Source: Burkholderiaceae bacterium (GTDB lineage: Bacteria; Pseudomonadota; Gammaproteobacteria; Burkholderiales; Burkholderiaceae_E). From it: DNA of 55,522 nucleotides. Of the stretch, positions 23,089 through 32,103 are shown piece by piece. Made by a program: the position numbers and the translations under genes. The notes beneath the pieces are model-generated. The model was not told the DNA's origin. It saw nothing but the letters and a program-made list of their open reading frames with translations, and made no database searches. Position 1 is the first letter of the stretch. Each line of letters begins with the position of its first letter. The stretch lies in the NCBI GenBank assembly GCA_016710525.1, contig JADJVQ010000034.1, positions 1-55,522 on the forward strand. The letters are read 5' to 3'.

Positions 23089-24240
23089 ATGCGATTCGGG
23101 ATTTTCATGGCACCTTTTCACCCCCCTGCAGGCCAGGACCCTATCTCGGCCATCCAGCGCGATCTCGAGGTCGTTCAGCTCCTCGACAGGCTCGGATACG
23201 AAGAAGCCTGGATTGGCGAACACCACTCGGCCGGCACCGAGATCATTCCCGACCCGATGATCTTCATCGCCTTTGCGGCGCCTCAGACCCGTCATATCAA
23301 ACTGGGTACCGGCGTCCTTTCGCTGCCGTATCACAACCCGCTGCTCGTGGCCGATCGCGTCTTCTTCCTCGATCAGCTGCTTCGCGGCCGCTTCATGCTC
23401 GGGCTGGGCCCGGGCGCGCTGCCCGGCGACGCTGCGATGCTCGGCATCTCGATCGAGGAGCAACGCTCCGCGCTCGAGCACGACACCGATGTCCTGATGC
23501 ATCTACTGCGCAGCGACGAACCGATCAGCGTCGAGACGTCCCGCTACAAGCTGGTCAACGCGAAGTCGCAATACGGCCCCTACAGCGACTTCGACATCGC
23601 GGTGGCTGCCATCGCGTCGCCAACCGGTCCGCGCGTGGCCGGCAAGCACGGGCTCGGACTGCTGTCGATCGGCGCGACCACCACCGATGGCTTTGACCTG
23701 CTCGCTCATCACTGGAACGTGATGGAGGAGCGCGCCGCGAAGTTCAATACGAAGGCCGATCGAAATCAGTGGCGGCTCGTCGGCCCGATGCACATCGCCG
23801 AAACCCGCGAGCAGGCCATCGAAGACGTCCGTTTCGGGCTGGACGACTGGTGCCACTACACCCAGAAGATTCTCGCGGTGCCCCATTTCCGCGCGGCGGG
23901 CCAGACCTTCGAGGAGCGCGTCGCCTGGGTCAACGAAACAGGACTGGGCGTGATCGGCACACCCGACGACGCGATCAAGCAGATCGAGCGTCTCGAGAAG
24001 CAGTCGAATGGCGGCTTCGGTGCGTATCTGATGGTTCACCATGAATGGGCGCGACCCGCGGCCGTCAACCGTCATTACGAGCTGTTCGCGCAGTACGTGA
24101 AGCCGCGATTCCAGCGGCTGGCCTCGCGCACCATCGCCGCAGAGAACCGGGCGATCGGCGAATGGCAGGCACTCGGCGACCGTGTCGAGCGTGCGGTCGC
24201 TGCGGCAACCGAGCGCCACCAGGCCGAAAAAGGCGGCTGA
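23089..24240 (+). CDS. LLM-class flavin-dependent monooxygenase (bacterial luciferase family)
   Basis: A 383-residue protein from ATG 23089 behind GGAGGAGCAGC. It has the luciferase-like TIM-barrel landmarks: MRFGIFMAPFHPPAGQDPIS, GYEEAWIGEHHSAG, IKLGTGVLSLPYHNPLLVAD and GRFMLGLGPGALPGDAAMLG. The length and the GEHHSAG segment resemble the limonene monooxygenase-like group within the family. These enzymes use reduced FMN from a partner reductase and O2 to oxygenate a hydrophobic substrate. No flavin reductase is adjacent. The substrate is not predictable. The C-terminal extension (AIGEWQALGDRVERAVAAAT) is helical and probably a dimer contact. Confidence 0.9.
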   Translation: MRFGIFMAPFHPPAGQDPISAIQRDLEVVQLLDRLGYEEAWIGEHHSAGTEIIPDPMIFIAFAAPQTRHIKLGTGVLSLPYHNPLLVADRVFFLDQLLRGRFMLGLGPGALPGDAAMLGISIEEQRSALEHDTDVLMHLLRSDEPISVETSRYKLVNAKSQYGPYSDFDIAVAAIASPTGPRVAGKHGLGLLSIGATTTDGFDLLAHHWNVMEERAAKFNTKADRNQWRLVGPMHIAETREQAIEDVRFGLDDWCHYTQKILAVPHFRAAGQTFEERVAWVNETGLGVIGTPDDAIKQIERLEKQSNGGFGAYLMVHHEWARPAAVNRHYELFAQYVKPRFQRLASRTIAAENRAIGEWQALGDRVERAVAAATERHQAEKGG

Positions 24241-24361
24241 GTCTCCGACTCGGCCGAGGTGGCCGAATGCGGTCGCGGCGGATTGAAGCGCCGCTGGCGT
24301 GTTGTTTTGAAGCGCCGCCGGCCGCGTCTGTCGCGCCCGCAAACCGCAAGGACCTCTCCCG

Positions 24362-26491
24362 ATGGCTGAATACCGCGGCACCTCCGGCGCAGACACGCTG
24401 GACCAGGCTGCCCTCGGACTGCCCGACTACTCCCAGCTCTTCGGCCTGGGCGGCGATGACACCATCACCATCGGGCGCGGCATCGCGCTTGGCGGCGAAG
24501 GCAACGACACCCTCATCGGCCTGGATCCGCTGCAAAGCGGTGCCGGCTACTTCGAGAACACACCCGCCGGCTTCATCGCCGACCTGGCGAGCGGAATCGT
24601 GCAGGACGGCTGGGGCACGATCGATACGCTGATCGGCATCGCGCAGCTGCACGGCAGCTTTCGCGACGACGTCATGCTGGGCAATGAGCTGGAGAACCGC
24701 CTGCATCCCAACGGCGGACACGACCGGCTCGATGGCCGCGGCGGCGTGGACACCGTCTGGCTGGGAGGCAATCGGGCGGACTATCGGGTCGATGTGTCCA
24801 CCGATGGCAATTCGGCCACCATCGTTTCCATCGCCGACCCTCGCTACATCACCGACATCGTCAGTGTCGAGCGCATCGAATTCCAGAGTCGCGAATTCGT
24901 CTTCACCGCCGACCTGATCGATCCGGTCAAGCTGGCGACCCAGGGGCTGATCGCCGGAGACGCTCTGCGCTGGAACGCGGGGCAGCCGATGGGCACGGCC
25001 ATCGAGGTGAGCTTCAGCTTCATGACGAGCGCTGGCAGCACTCCTGCTGCCGGCTTCCAGGTTTTCGACAGTGCCCAGCGCAATGCGGTGAGGGCCATCT
25101 TCGCCGACACGGCGGCGCTCACCGGCTTGAGCTTTCGCGAGGTCGACGAGGCCACCGGCAGCCAGGGACAGATCCGGCTGGGCATCAGCCAGCAGCCCGC
25201 CACCAAGGGGCAGGCGATATTTCCCGGTCAGCCCGGCGCCGCAGACAGTGCCGGCGACATTCTGATGGACACCCAGAGCGTCGCCATCGTCACGCCCGGC
25301 AGCGAGGGCTTTGCGGCCTTGCGCCACGAGATCGGCCACGCCCTAGGCCTGCGGCACCCGCGCAACTACGACAACGGCGACGACCGGGCCGATCAGTTCC
25401 GCGTGCAGGACGATCACGCCGGCAACACCGTCATGTCCGATACCGCCGCGTTGTCCGGCCTGTACCGCCAGACCTGGGGTCCGTTGGACGTGATCGCGCT
25501 GCGCACGCTGTACGGCACCAGGGCTGTGGGCACGGACGACAGCATCTACATCGTCGGCGATGGCGCGGGCGCGGGTCTGGGTCTGCTGATCGACGATGGC
25601 GGCCTCGATGTGCTCGATTTCTCGGCGCTCACCACCGATGCCAGGATCGATCTGCGGCCTTCGCATCTCATCTCGGCGGGCCGCACCGCTGACGGCGCCC
25701 ATGCGCGCGACAATCTCGCCCTGCCCGCGGGCACCGTCGTCGAATCGGCCATCGGCACCGCGCTGGATGACGTCCTGATCGGCAACGACTCGAACAATCG
25801 CCTGCAGGGCGGCACGGGCAATGACCTGATCGATGGCGGCCTTGGCATCGATACCGCCGCCTTCACCCTGGCGCGCAGCCAGTACCGCGTGTCGGTGGCG
25901 CCCGGCCAGCTCGGTGTCATCGCGATCGATGGCGCAGGGGGCTACGACGCGCTGACGTCGATCGAAGCGCTCGCCTTCTCGGACGCGCAACTGCCCGTCA
26001 CCTACCAGCGCACGGCCCTGGCGCCCGGCCCCGGCAAAGATCCTGGCTTTCTCTTCGACCCAATCTTTTATCTGCTTTCGAACACCGCCGCGGTTGCGAC
26101 CGCCACGGCACCTGCCGCGCTCGCCCACTACCGGGATCAGGGGGCACGCCTGGGCGCCACGCCCACGGCCTGGTTCGAGCCCGCCTATTACGCGGCGCGC
26201 TGGGCCGACCTTGCGCCACTGAACCTGGACAACGCGACGCTGTTCGCGCACTTCAATCTGTTCGGCGTCTGGGAAGGCCGCTCGCCCGGCCCCGCCTTCG
26301 ACGAGTTCGATGGCGCCCGCTACCTGCGCGACTATCCTGACGTGGCGGCCTATGTGAACGGCAACCTGGGCGACTTCCTGGGCAGCCAGACCAACGGCGC
26401 GATCGCGCATTTCATCCTGTTCGGCGCCAACGAGCAGCGCCTGGCATACGACACGAACGGAGGGACGGTGGATGTCGGCTACATCGTTTGA
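24362..26491 (+). CDS. Serralysin-like M10 metallopeptidase with RTX repeats
   Basis: A 709-residue protein without a signal peptide. RTX nonapeptides open it (GGDDTITIGRGIALGGEGND) and recur in LIGNDSNNRLQGGTGNDLID. The catalytic zinc site HEIGHALGLRHP has H322, E323, H326 and H332, and the Met-turn is NTVMSDTAAL. These mark a metzincin of family M10. The C-terminus has two FDPIFYLLSNTAAV / FDGARYLRDYPDVAAYV-type repeats seen in RTX surface proteins. Placement of RTX repeats at both ends of the protease domain is unusual, since serralysins carry them only C-terminally. It is presumably exported by type I secretion, whose genes are not here. It overlaps the DUF1800 gene by 20 bases. Confidence 0.9.
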   Translation: MAEYRGTSGADTLDQAALGLPDYSQLFGLGGDDTITIGRGIALGGEGNDTLIGLDPLQSGAGYFENTPAGFIADLASGIVQDGWGTIDTLIGIAQLHGSFRDDVMLGNELENRLHPNGGHDRLDGRGGVDTVWLGGNRADYRVDVSTDGNSATIVSIADPRYITDIVSVERIEFQSREFVFTADLIDPVKLATQGLIAGDALRWNAGQPMGTAIEVSFSFMTSAGSTPAAGFQVFDSAQRNAVRAIFADTAALTGLSFREVDEATGSQGQIRLGISQQPATKGQAIFPGQPGAADSAGDILMDTQSVAIVTPGSEGFAALRHEIGHALGLRHPRNYDNGDDRADQFRVQDDHAGNTVMSDTAALSGLYRQTWGPLDVIALRTLYGTRAVGTDDSIYIVGDGAGAGLGLLIDDGGLDVLDFSALTTDARIDLRPSHLISAGRTADGAHARDNLALPAGTVVESAIGTALDDVLIGNDSNNRLQGGTGNDLIDGGLGIDTAAFTLARSQYRVSVAPGQLGVIAIDGAGGYDALTSIEALAFSDAQLPVTYQRTALAPGPGKDPGFLFDPIFYLLSNTAAVATATAPAALAHYRDQGARLGATPTAWFEPAYYAARWADLAPLNLDNATLFAHFNLFGVWEGRSPGPAFDEFDGARYLRDYPDVAAYVNGNLGDFLGSQTNGAIAHFILFGANEQRLAYDTNGGTVDVGYIV

Positions 26492-28166
26492 CGCGCGTCG
26501 GCTGCTGGTTGCGATGGCGGTCGTGCTGATGCTCGCCGCGTGCGGCGACTCGGCCAGGCAGGATCGGGCCGGCGTGCAAGCGACCGCATCGGCGGCACAG
26601 CCCGAGGCCCAAGCCTCCAACGGCCAGGTGGCTCCCGCCTCGCCGGTCTCGCCCTTCGGGATCACGACCTACGCCGCCGCCCGGTTTCTCGACCAGGCCA
26701 GCTTCGGTCCGACCCCGCAGTCGATCGCCGAGGTCAAGCGCCTGGGATTCGCCGGCTGGATCGACGCGCAGCTGGCCAGCCCCCCGGAATCGATCGATGG
26801 CGCCGTGCTGCTGAACCGGGGGCCTCCGGGTGTTCCCGATCCGTTCGCCGGCACGTTTCTGGCCACCCAGTTCTCGCGGCTCGCCATCGCCGCGCCCGGG
26901 CAGTTGCGCATGCGGGCTTCGTGGGCGCTGTCCCAGTTCGTGGTGGTTTCGCAGAACAAGGTGGACGCCTACGGATCGGTGCAGTACGCCAACTTCCTGA
27001 TGAGCCGTGTTTTCGGTGGCTATCGCGACTTCCTGCGGGCGGTGTCGATCCAGCCTTCGATGGGCTTTTATCTGGACAACGGCGACAATCGCGCCGCCAG
27101 CGCCTGCGTGGGCTGCGCGCCCAACGAGAACTACGCGCGCGAACTGCTGCAGCTGTTCAGCGTGGGTGTGTTCAAGCTGAACGCGGACGGCAGCATCCAG
27201 CGCGACGCGCAGGGCAGCCCACTGGAAACCTACACGCAGGACGACGTCCAGGACCTGGCGCGCGCACTGACCGGCTGGGCTTATGTGGCGCAGGCCGGAC
27301 TGCCTCGCGAGAACTGGGCCAACTACGGCAAGCCGATGGTCCCCTCACGATCGGCCGATCACGATACCGGCGCCAAGCGCATCCTGGGCCGCGACATCCC
27401 GGCCGGCCAGGACGCGGACAAGGACCTGGACTCGCTCATCGCCATCATCATGGCGCACCCCAATGTCGCGCCCTTCGTCAGCCTGCGATTCATTCAGCAT
27501 CTGGTCGCCAGCGACCCGAGTCCGGACTACATCCGGCGCATCGCCGCCGTCTTCGACAATGACGGCTCCGGCGCCCGGGGCAACCTGGGTGCGCTCGTCA
27601 AGGCCATCCTGCTCGACCCGGAGGCGCGGCGCGGCGATGCGCCGGGGGCGGCCAGTCCGCGCGCCGGCAAGATCCGCGAACCCTTTCTCGCCACGATGGG
27701 GCGCTGGCGCGGGCTGGGATGCCGAGAAGTGCCGGCGGGCGTGAACAGCACGCTGGCTGCGCTGGAGTTTGCACAGCAGCCCTTCATTGCCCCTTCGGTG
27801 TTCAGCTTCTATCTGCCCACCGACCGCGCGCCCGGCAGCCTGCTGCTGGCGCCCGAACAAGGCATGCTCAATGGCGTCACCCTGCGCAGCCGGTTCTCGG
27901 ATTTCGGCTACCACGTCGATCAGGGCAGCGAGAAGATCGCCGCCGCCGGCTGCAATTTCGACGAGTTCGAACAGGCCCTGATCCGCTCGCCCGATCACTT
28001 CCTGGATCTGGTCAGCGCCCGTTACTTCCGTGGCGCCCTGCCCGCCACGCTGCGGGCCACCGCGACCGATCTGGCCGCCAGGTCGCCCTGGATGACGCCT
28101 CGCGTGCGCGCCGCCAACGTGCTGTCCTATCTGCTGCTGTCTCCTTCGTACGGAGCGATGAAGTGA
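26472..28166 (+). CDS. DUF1800 family lipoprotein
   Basis: A 564-residue protein starting at ATG 26472 behind GGAGGGACGG, inside the end of the protease gene. The N-terminus is a lipoprotein signal with lipobox LAAC (Cys24). After a low-complexity spacer the DUF1800 domain follows: AARFLDQASFGPTPQSIAEV, GWIDAQLASP, RMRASWALSQFVVVSQN, NENYARELLQLFSVGVFKLN and YTQDDVQDLARALTGW. DUF1800 proteins are widespread, usually encoded next to a DUF1501 gene as here; their biochemical role is unknown. Its stop overlaps the GTG start of the DUF1501 gene, so translation is coupled. Confidence 0.93.
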   Translation: MSATSFDARRLLVAMAVVLMLAACGDSARQDRAGVQATASAAQPEAQASNGQVAPASPVSPFGITTYAAARFLDQASFGPTPQSIAEVKRLGFAGWIDAQLASPPESIDGAVLLNRGPPGVPDPFAGTFLATQFSRLAIAAPGQLRMRASWALSQFVVVSQNKVDAYGSVQYANFLMSRVFGGYRDFLRAVSIQPSMGFYLDNGDNRAASACVGCAPNENYARELLQLFSVGVFKLNADGSIQRDAQGSPLETYTQDDVQDLARALTGWAYVAQAGLPRENWANYGKPMVPSRSADHDTGAKRILGRDIPAGQDADKDLDSLIAIIMAHPNVAPFVSLRFIQHLVASDPSPDYIRRIAAVFDNDGSGARGNLGALVKAILLDPEARRGDAPGAASPRAGKIREPFLATMGRWRGLGCREVPAGVNSTLAALEFAQQPFIAPSVFSFYLPTDRAPGSLLLAPEQGMLNGVTLRSRFSDFGYHVDQGSEKIAAAGCNFDEFEQALIRSPDHFLDLVSARYFRGALPATLRATATDLAARSPWMTPRVRAANVLSYLLLSPSYGAMK

Positions 28167-29527
28167 ACCCACGACGCGCATTCCTCAACCATGCGGGCGG
28201 ACTGTCCGCTGCCGGGGCGCTCGGCCTGCTGGGCGCTGCGGCGGGCCTCGGACTGAATCGCACGGCCGACGCCGCGGACTATCGCGCCCTGGTCTGCGTG
28301 TTCCTCAATGGCGGCAATGATGGCAACGACACGCTGGTGCCCACCGATGCCGCGTACAACGACTACGCGCGGGCCCGCCCCGGGCTCGCGCTGCCCAAGG
28401 ACAGCCTGATTCCGCTGAGCGGAGTCAGCATCGGCCACAGCTTCGGCATTCACCCGGGGCTCGCGGCACTGGCGCCCCTCTACGCGCAGGGGCGGCTGGC
28501 CTGGATCGCCAATGTCGGCCCGCTGATCGTGCCCAGCACGGCCGACCAGGTCATTCACCGACAGGTGAAGCTGCCGCCCTTCCTGCTGTCGCACAGCGAC
28601 CAGATGGCGATGCAGCAGGGATGGCTGGGCGACACCGAGCCCAGCGGATGGGGCGGTCGCGCGCTCGAGACCATGCCCGCCGAGATGCGCCATTCGCTGG
28701 CCGCGGTGAGCATGTCCAATCGAAAAACCCTGGTGCTGGGCAAGCAGTCGCCGGTGTCGTGGGTCGATGGCAACGGATATCAGCGCTTCTGGGGCACAGC
28801 CGACCTCATCAGCCCCGCCTCTGACTGGACGCGTGCGGTGCAGGGGCTGGGCCGGATGCAGTCGGCCAATGCCTACGAGGCCGAGTTCGCCAGGACCCTG
28901 AACGGCAGCTTCAACGACTCGATGGAAGTCGCGCAGGCGCTGTCCGGCGCCGCTGCGCCCTCCGGAAATTTCCCGAGTGGCGAACTGGGCAATCGGCTGC
29001 GGACCATCGCGCAACTGCTGCCGGTCTGGAAAGCCGTTGGCAAACGCCGTCAGATCATCCTGGTGGAATGGGGCGGCTTCGATACCCACAGCATCCAGCG
29101 CGGGACCGATGCGTCGGCGCAAGACCCCCAGCTGGCCACGCTGGGGCAGGCACTCGCAGCCTTCGACACATCCACCCGTGCATCGGGTCTCGATGCCAAC
29201 GTCGTCACCTGCGTGATGTCCGACTTCGGGCGCACGCTCAAGCCGGCCTCGGGCAATGGCACCGATCATGCGTGGGGCAACAACTGGTGGGTGATGGGCG
29301 GGCCCGTGATTGGCGCACGGGCCTACGGTCAGTTCCCCTCGCTGACCCTGGGCGGCCCCGACGACTTCGATCTGCGCGCCAGCGGCCGCTGGGTGCCCAC
29401 GACCTCGACCGATCAGTTCGCCGCGACGCTGGTCAACTGGCTGGGTGTTCCGCCAGACAAGCTGGCAGGCGTTCTTCCCAATCTGGCCAACTTCACGCAG
29501 AAGTCACTCGGTTTCCTGAGCGCGTGA
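28163..29527 (+). CDS. DUF1501 domain-containing protein, Tat-exported
   Basis: A 454-residue protein starting at GTG 28163 with GGAG at good spacing, overlapping the DUF1800 stop by four bases. The N-terminus NPRRAFLNHAGGLSAAGALG has the twin-arginine pattern RRxFL, so folded export via Tat is likely. The body shows the DUF1501 (alkaline-phosphatase-like, sulfatase-related) pattern: VFLNGGNDGNDTLVPTDAAY, IHPGLAALAPLY, ILVEWGGFDTHS and DFGRTLKPASGNGTDHAWGN, the last with Asp and His typical of metal ligands in this superfamily. The substrate and exact role are unknown. It ends the three-gene unit. Confidence 0.93.
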   Translation: MNPRRAFLNHAGGLSAAGALGLLGAAAGLGLNRTADAADYRALVCVFLNGGNDGNDTLVPTDAAYNDYARARPGLALPKDSLIPLSGVSIGHSFGIHPGLAALAPLYAQGRLAWIANVGPLIVPSTADQVIHRQVKLPPFLLSHSDQMAMQQGWLGDTEPSGWGGRALETMPAEMRHSLAAVSMSNRKTLVLGKQSPVSWVDGNGYQRFWGTADLISPASDWTRAVQGLGRMQSANAYEAEFARTLNGSFNDSMEVAQALSGAAAPSGNFPSGELGNRLRTIAQLLPVWKAVGKRRQIILVEWGGFDTHSIQRGTDASAQDPQLATLGQALAAFDTSTRASGLDANVVTCVMSDFGRTLKPASGNGTDHAWGNNWWVMGGPVIGARAYGQFPSLTLGGPDDFDLRASGRWVPTTSTDQFAATLVNWLGVPPDKLAGVLPNLANFTQKSLGFLSA

Positions 29528-29530
29528 CGT

Positions 29531-29545
29531 CTGCGGTTTTCGCAG
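29531..29545. terminator. Small hairpin between convergent genes
   Basis: CTGCG-GTTTT-CGCAG is a perfect 5-bp stem three bases after the DUF1501 stop, between converging genes. There is no T-tract. A 24-base sequence including its left arm recurs at 48204-48227 with one mismatch. Confidence 0.35.
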
Positions 29546-29573
29546 GCAACGGACAACGAAGGCGAGCGCGCCG

Positions 29574-30812
29574 TCAATGTTCACCGTGTGCGCACAACCC
29601 GGCGTGGTCGTCTGCATGGAGGCTGCGCGGGAAGGCAAGCGGGACTTCGGCTGACGAATAAGCGCCGGGGTGCCCTGCGCCCGCAACAGGCCTGCCATCG
29701 TCGCTCAGCGTTGCGTGCAATGGCGCACCGGCGGCCTGCCCATCCTTCGCTCCGTCGTCCGGGGCACCTTCGCGCGCATCCGACGCGAAGGCATACGCCT
29801 CACCCGTTCCACCTGCGGCGGCGATCAGGAAGCGCGCCTTCTGCGCGCGCGCGCAGGTGTTGAGCACGCGCATGGCCCGATCCACGACCGGCTGACCGCT
29901 GACGAACGGGTTGGCGCCCGCCGGGGCGGCTGTGCGCGCCTTCAGCTTGGCCACGGTGCCGTCAAAGCCCGGGTGGTTGCTCAGGGGCACATCGATGCCC
30001 CATTGCGCCGCCAGCTGGCGCATGCGCTCGGTTTGCGCGATATAGCCATCCAGGCGCCCCATGTCGCGGCCGAAGTTGAACGAGGTGCCGCCCCAGATCA
30101 TCGCCTTGTGCACCTTGCCGCCATGGCGCACATCGAACACCGGCGAGATGGTGCCCAGGGTATGGCCGGGGGTGATCAGAAATCGCACCGTGGTGTCGCC
30201 CAGCGTCAGCGTGTCGCCGTCGTGCACGGACATGTCGCGCTTGGGCGGCCGGTCCCACATCTTCGAGTCGAACTCCAGGCCGGTCTCCATCATCTTCCAG
30301 TCGATTTCGCTGGCCACCACTCGGGCACGGTAGCGATCGGCGATCATCTGCGCGCCTCCGTAGTGGTCGCCATGGCCATGCGTGACAAGCACATATCGGA
30401 TCTGCGCCGGGTCCAGCCCCAGGCGGCGCATGCCGCCTTCGATGAGATCGGCCGCCTCCTTGGTGTTGTTCAGCGCGTCGATGAGGATCAGGCCCTCGCT
30501 CGTCTTCAGCACCCAGGCACTGACCCAGGCCGAGCCCACGTAGTACAGGTTGTCGAAGGCTTGGCCCGGAACGGGCGCCGGCTGGTTGATGAGCCTGGCC
30601 AGCCCCGCGTCCATGGCGGCACTGGGCGCCGCGCGCACGGCCGGCTGCGGATTGCAGACCGGCATGAGGAACTTCAGATCTTCACCGGCAACGCGCCGGG
30701 CATCGGCGACGTACTGGTCGACCGAGCCCTGCGTTGCGGGCGGTTCCGTCGTGGTGGTGCATGCGACGAGCGCGGCCACTGCCACGCTGCTGAGGGTTCG
30801 TATCCGGATCAT
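29574..30812 (-). CDS. Metallo-beta-lactamase fold hydrolase, subclass B3-like, predicted lipoprotein
   Basis: A 412-residue protein from ATG 30812. It has a lipoprotein signal with lipobox LVAC (Cys18). The zinc site HGHGDH is at residues 145-150, and later motifs are FLITPGHTLGTISPVFDV (His of the third ligand) and LSNHPGFDG. HxHxDH with no Cys ligand and the order of motifs resemble subclass B3 beta-lactamases and their close relatives. Whether it hydrolyses beta-lactams cannot be told. The last 75 or so residues after ARAQKARFLIAAA are not typical of the family and may reflect a lost stop or an indel near 29830. Confidence 0.82.
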   Translation of the reverse strand: MIRIRTLSSVAVAALVACTTTTEPPATQGSVDQYVADARRVAGEDLKFLMPVCNPQPAVRAAPSAAMDAGLARLINQPAPVPGQAFDNLYYVGSAWVSAWVLKTSEGLILIDALNNTKEAADLIEGGMRRLGLDPAQIRYVLVTHGHGDHYGGAQMIADRYRARVVASEIDWKMMETGLEFDSKMWDRPPKRDMSVHDGDTLTLGDTTVRFLITPGHTLGTISPVFDVRHGGKVHKAMIWGGTSFNFGRDMGRLDGYIAQTERMRQLAAQWGIDVPLSNHPGFDGTVAKLKARTAAPAGANPFVSGQPVVDRAMRVLNTCARAQKARFLIAAAGGTGEAYAFASDAREGAPDDGAKDGQAAGAPLHATLSDDGRPVAGAGHPGAYSSAEVPLAFPRSLHADDHAGLCAHGEH

Positions 30813-30986
30813 CGCGTCTCCAATCGGGTGGTCGTGGTGAGAGCAGCCCCAGCGGACCGGGCCACGATGCCGAGTCGGGGCTCGGTTGTTCCGGGGTGGG
30901 GTCGGCTGTGCGCAAGTGTAGGGTCTGTCGCCATCCGTGCGCACGAACAAGCGCGGGCAGCGAAACGACATCCACGCGACCGGGTG

Positions 30987-31964
30987 TCAACCAAGCTTTC
31001 CTTTCGCGCGCGTCGTCTTGCCCGCAGCACGAGGGCGCGCCGCCCGGCCATCGTGGCCGCCTTGCGAAGGCTGTCCGATCTCGAATGTCCGCACAAGAAC
31101 TTGCCCGAGCACTTCCATGGCCCGGCACAGGTTGCCGAGCGCCGGTGCGCGCAGCAGCCACAAGTCGATCTTGAGCGCGAAATCGGCCACCTCGACGGGA
31201 CGCAGGTCCTTCAGGAAGCGGCTCCTGGCCAGCAAACGCGTCGGCGCGAGCCCGAGCCCGAGGCCAGCCGCGACCAGCCGCAGCTGCGTCTCGGTGCCAT
31301 GCATGTCGATGCCCAGCCGCACCTGCTTTCCCGCGCCTTCCATCGCGCGCTGCAGCGCGGCACGATAGCCGCAACCCAGCGGGTTCAGAATCCACTGCTG
31401 CTCAGCCAGTTCCGCAATCGTCACGGGCTTCGTGGCAATCGGGGCATGCCTGCTCTGGACGACCAGCACGTCCAGCGTGGCGATGAAGTTGCCGCTCGTG
31501 CCGGCCGGCTGCGCGCTGCCGCTCGGGAGCATGACGGCAGCGGCATCGAGTTCGCCGCTGGCCAGCTGTTGCTGCAGCCCGGTGCTCCAGTCGGTGCGAC
31601 ACCTGAGATCGAGCGCCGGAAACGCGGCCTTCAGTCCCATCGCGACGTCGAACAGCGCCACGTCCGCCACCACCTGCGGCAGGCCCAGACGAAGCGTTCC
31701 AGTGGGTTCGCCATCGTCCCTCGGGATGCTCATCAGCCGGTCGAGATCACGCAGAAGCGCGCTCGCCGACTGGTAGACGCGCCGACCCACTGCGGTGGCG
31801 GTCGGCGGCCGGCTGGCGCGGTCCAGCAAGGTTGCGCCCAGCATTGCTTCGAGCTGCTGGACGCGCCGCGAGACGGCCGACTGCGTCAACGCCAACGCGT
31901 CGGCGGCCTTGGTCAGGGACGTCCTGTCGACAACGGCCGTGAACGCCTTCAGTTCTTCCAGCAT
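30987..31964 (-). CDS. LysR-family transcriptional regulator
   Basis: A 325-residue regulator from ATG 31964 behind a strong GGAGGT. The helix-turn-helix is at residues 17-40 (SLTKAADALALTQSAVSRRV, QQLEAMLGATLLDR). The co-inducer-binding domain starts near residue 85 (TGTLRLGLPQVVADVALF). A C-terminal basic tail (RPRAAGKTTRAKGKLG) is longer than usual. It is divergent from the mandelate-racemase-like enolase gene with 139 bases between starts, and probably controls that gene, as LysR regulators commonly do for adjacent catabolic genes. Confidence 0.92.
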   Translation of the reverse strand: MLEELKAFTAVVDRTSLTKAADALALTQSAVSRRVQQLEAMLGATLLDRASRPPTATAVGRRVYQSASALLRDLDRLMSIPRDDGEPTGTLRLGLPQVVADVALFDVAMGLKAAFPALDLRCRTDWSTGLQQQLASGELDAAAVMLPSGSAQPAGTSGNFIATLDVLVVQSRHAPIATKPVTIAELAEQQWILNPLGCGYRAALQRAMEGAGKQVRLGIDMHGTETQLRLVAAGLGLGLAPTRLLARSRFLKDLRPVEVADFALKIDLWLLRAPALGNLCRAMEVLGQVLVRTFEIGQPSQGGHDGRAARPRAAGKTTRAKGKLG

Positions 31965-32001
31965 CGATACCTCCGACAGGATCGGCACGCGATTAACATT
32001 C

Positions 32002-32030
32002 TTGATCTGCATACTATGCATGAAAACTAT
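32002..32030 (+). promoter_or_regulatory. Likely LysR operator and promoter in the lysR/enolase divergent region
   Basis: The palindrome GCATACTATGC (32009-32019) with a T-N11-A frame is a typical LysR-type box. Around it lie TTGATC (32002-32007) and, 17 bases on, AACTAT (32025-32030), a possible sigma-70 promoter for the enolase gene. The motif ACTATGC recurs 16 bases downstream. Confidence 0.45.
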
Positions 32031-32103
32031 GCGCTTGAGAGATTCTAGAGGCGCTCTTACCCTCGAACGCTCCACCAGCCATACCTGCCGCCAGGAGCAC
32101 CCG

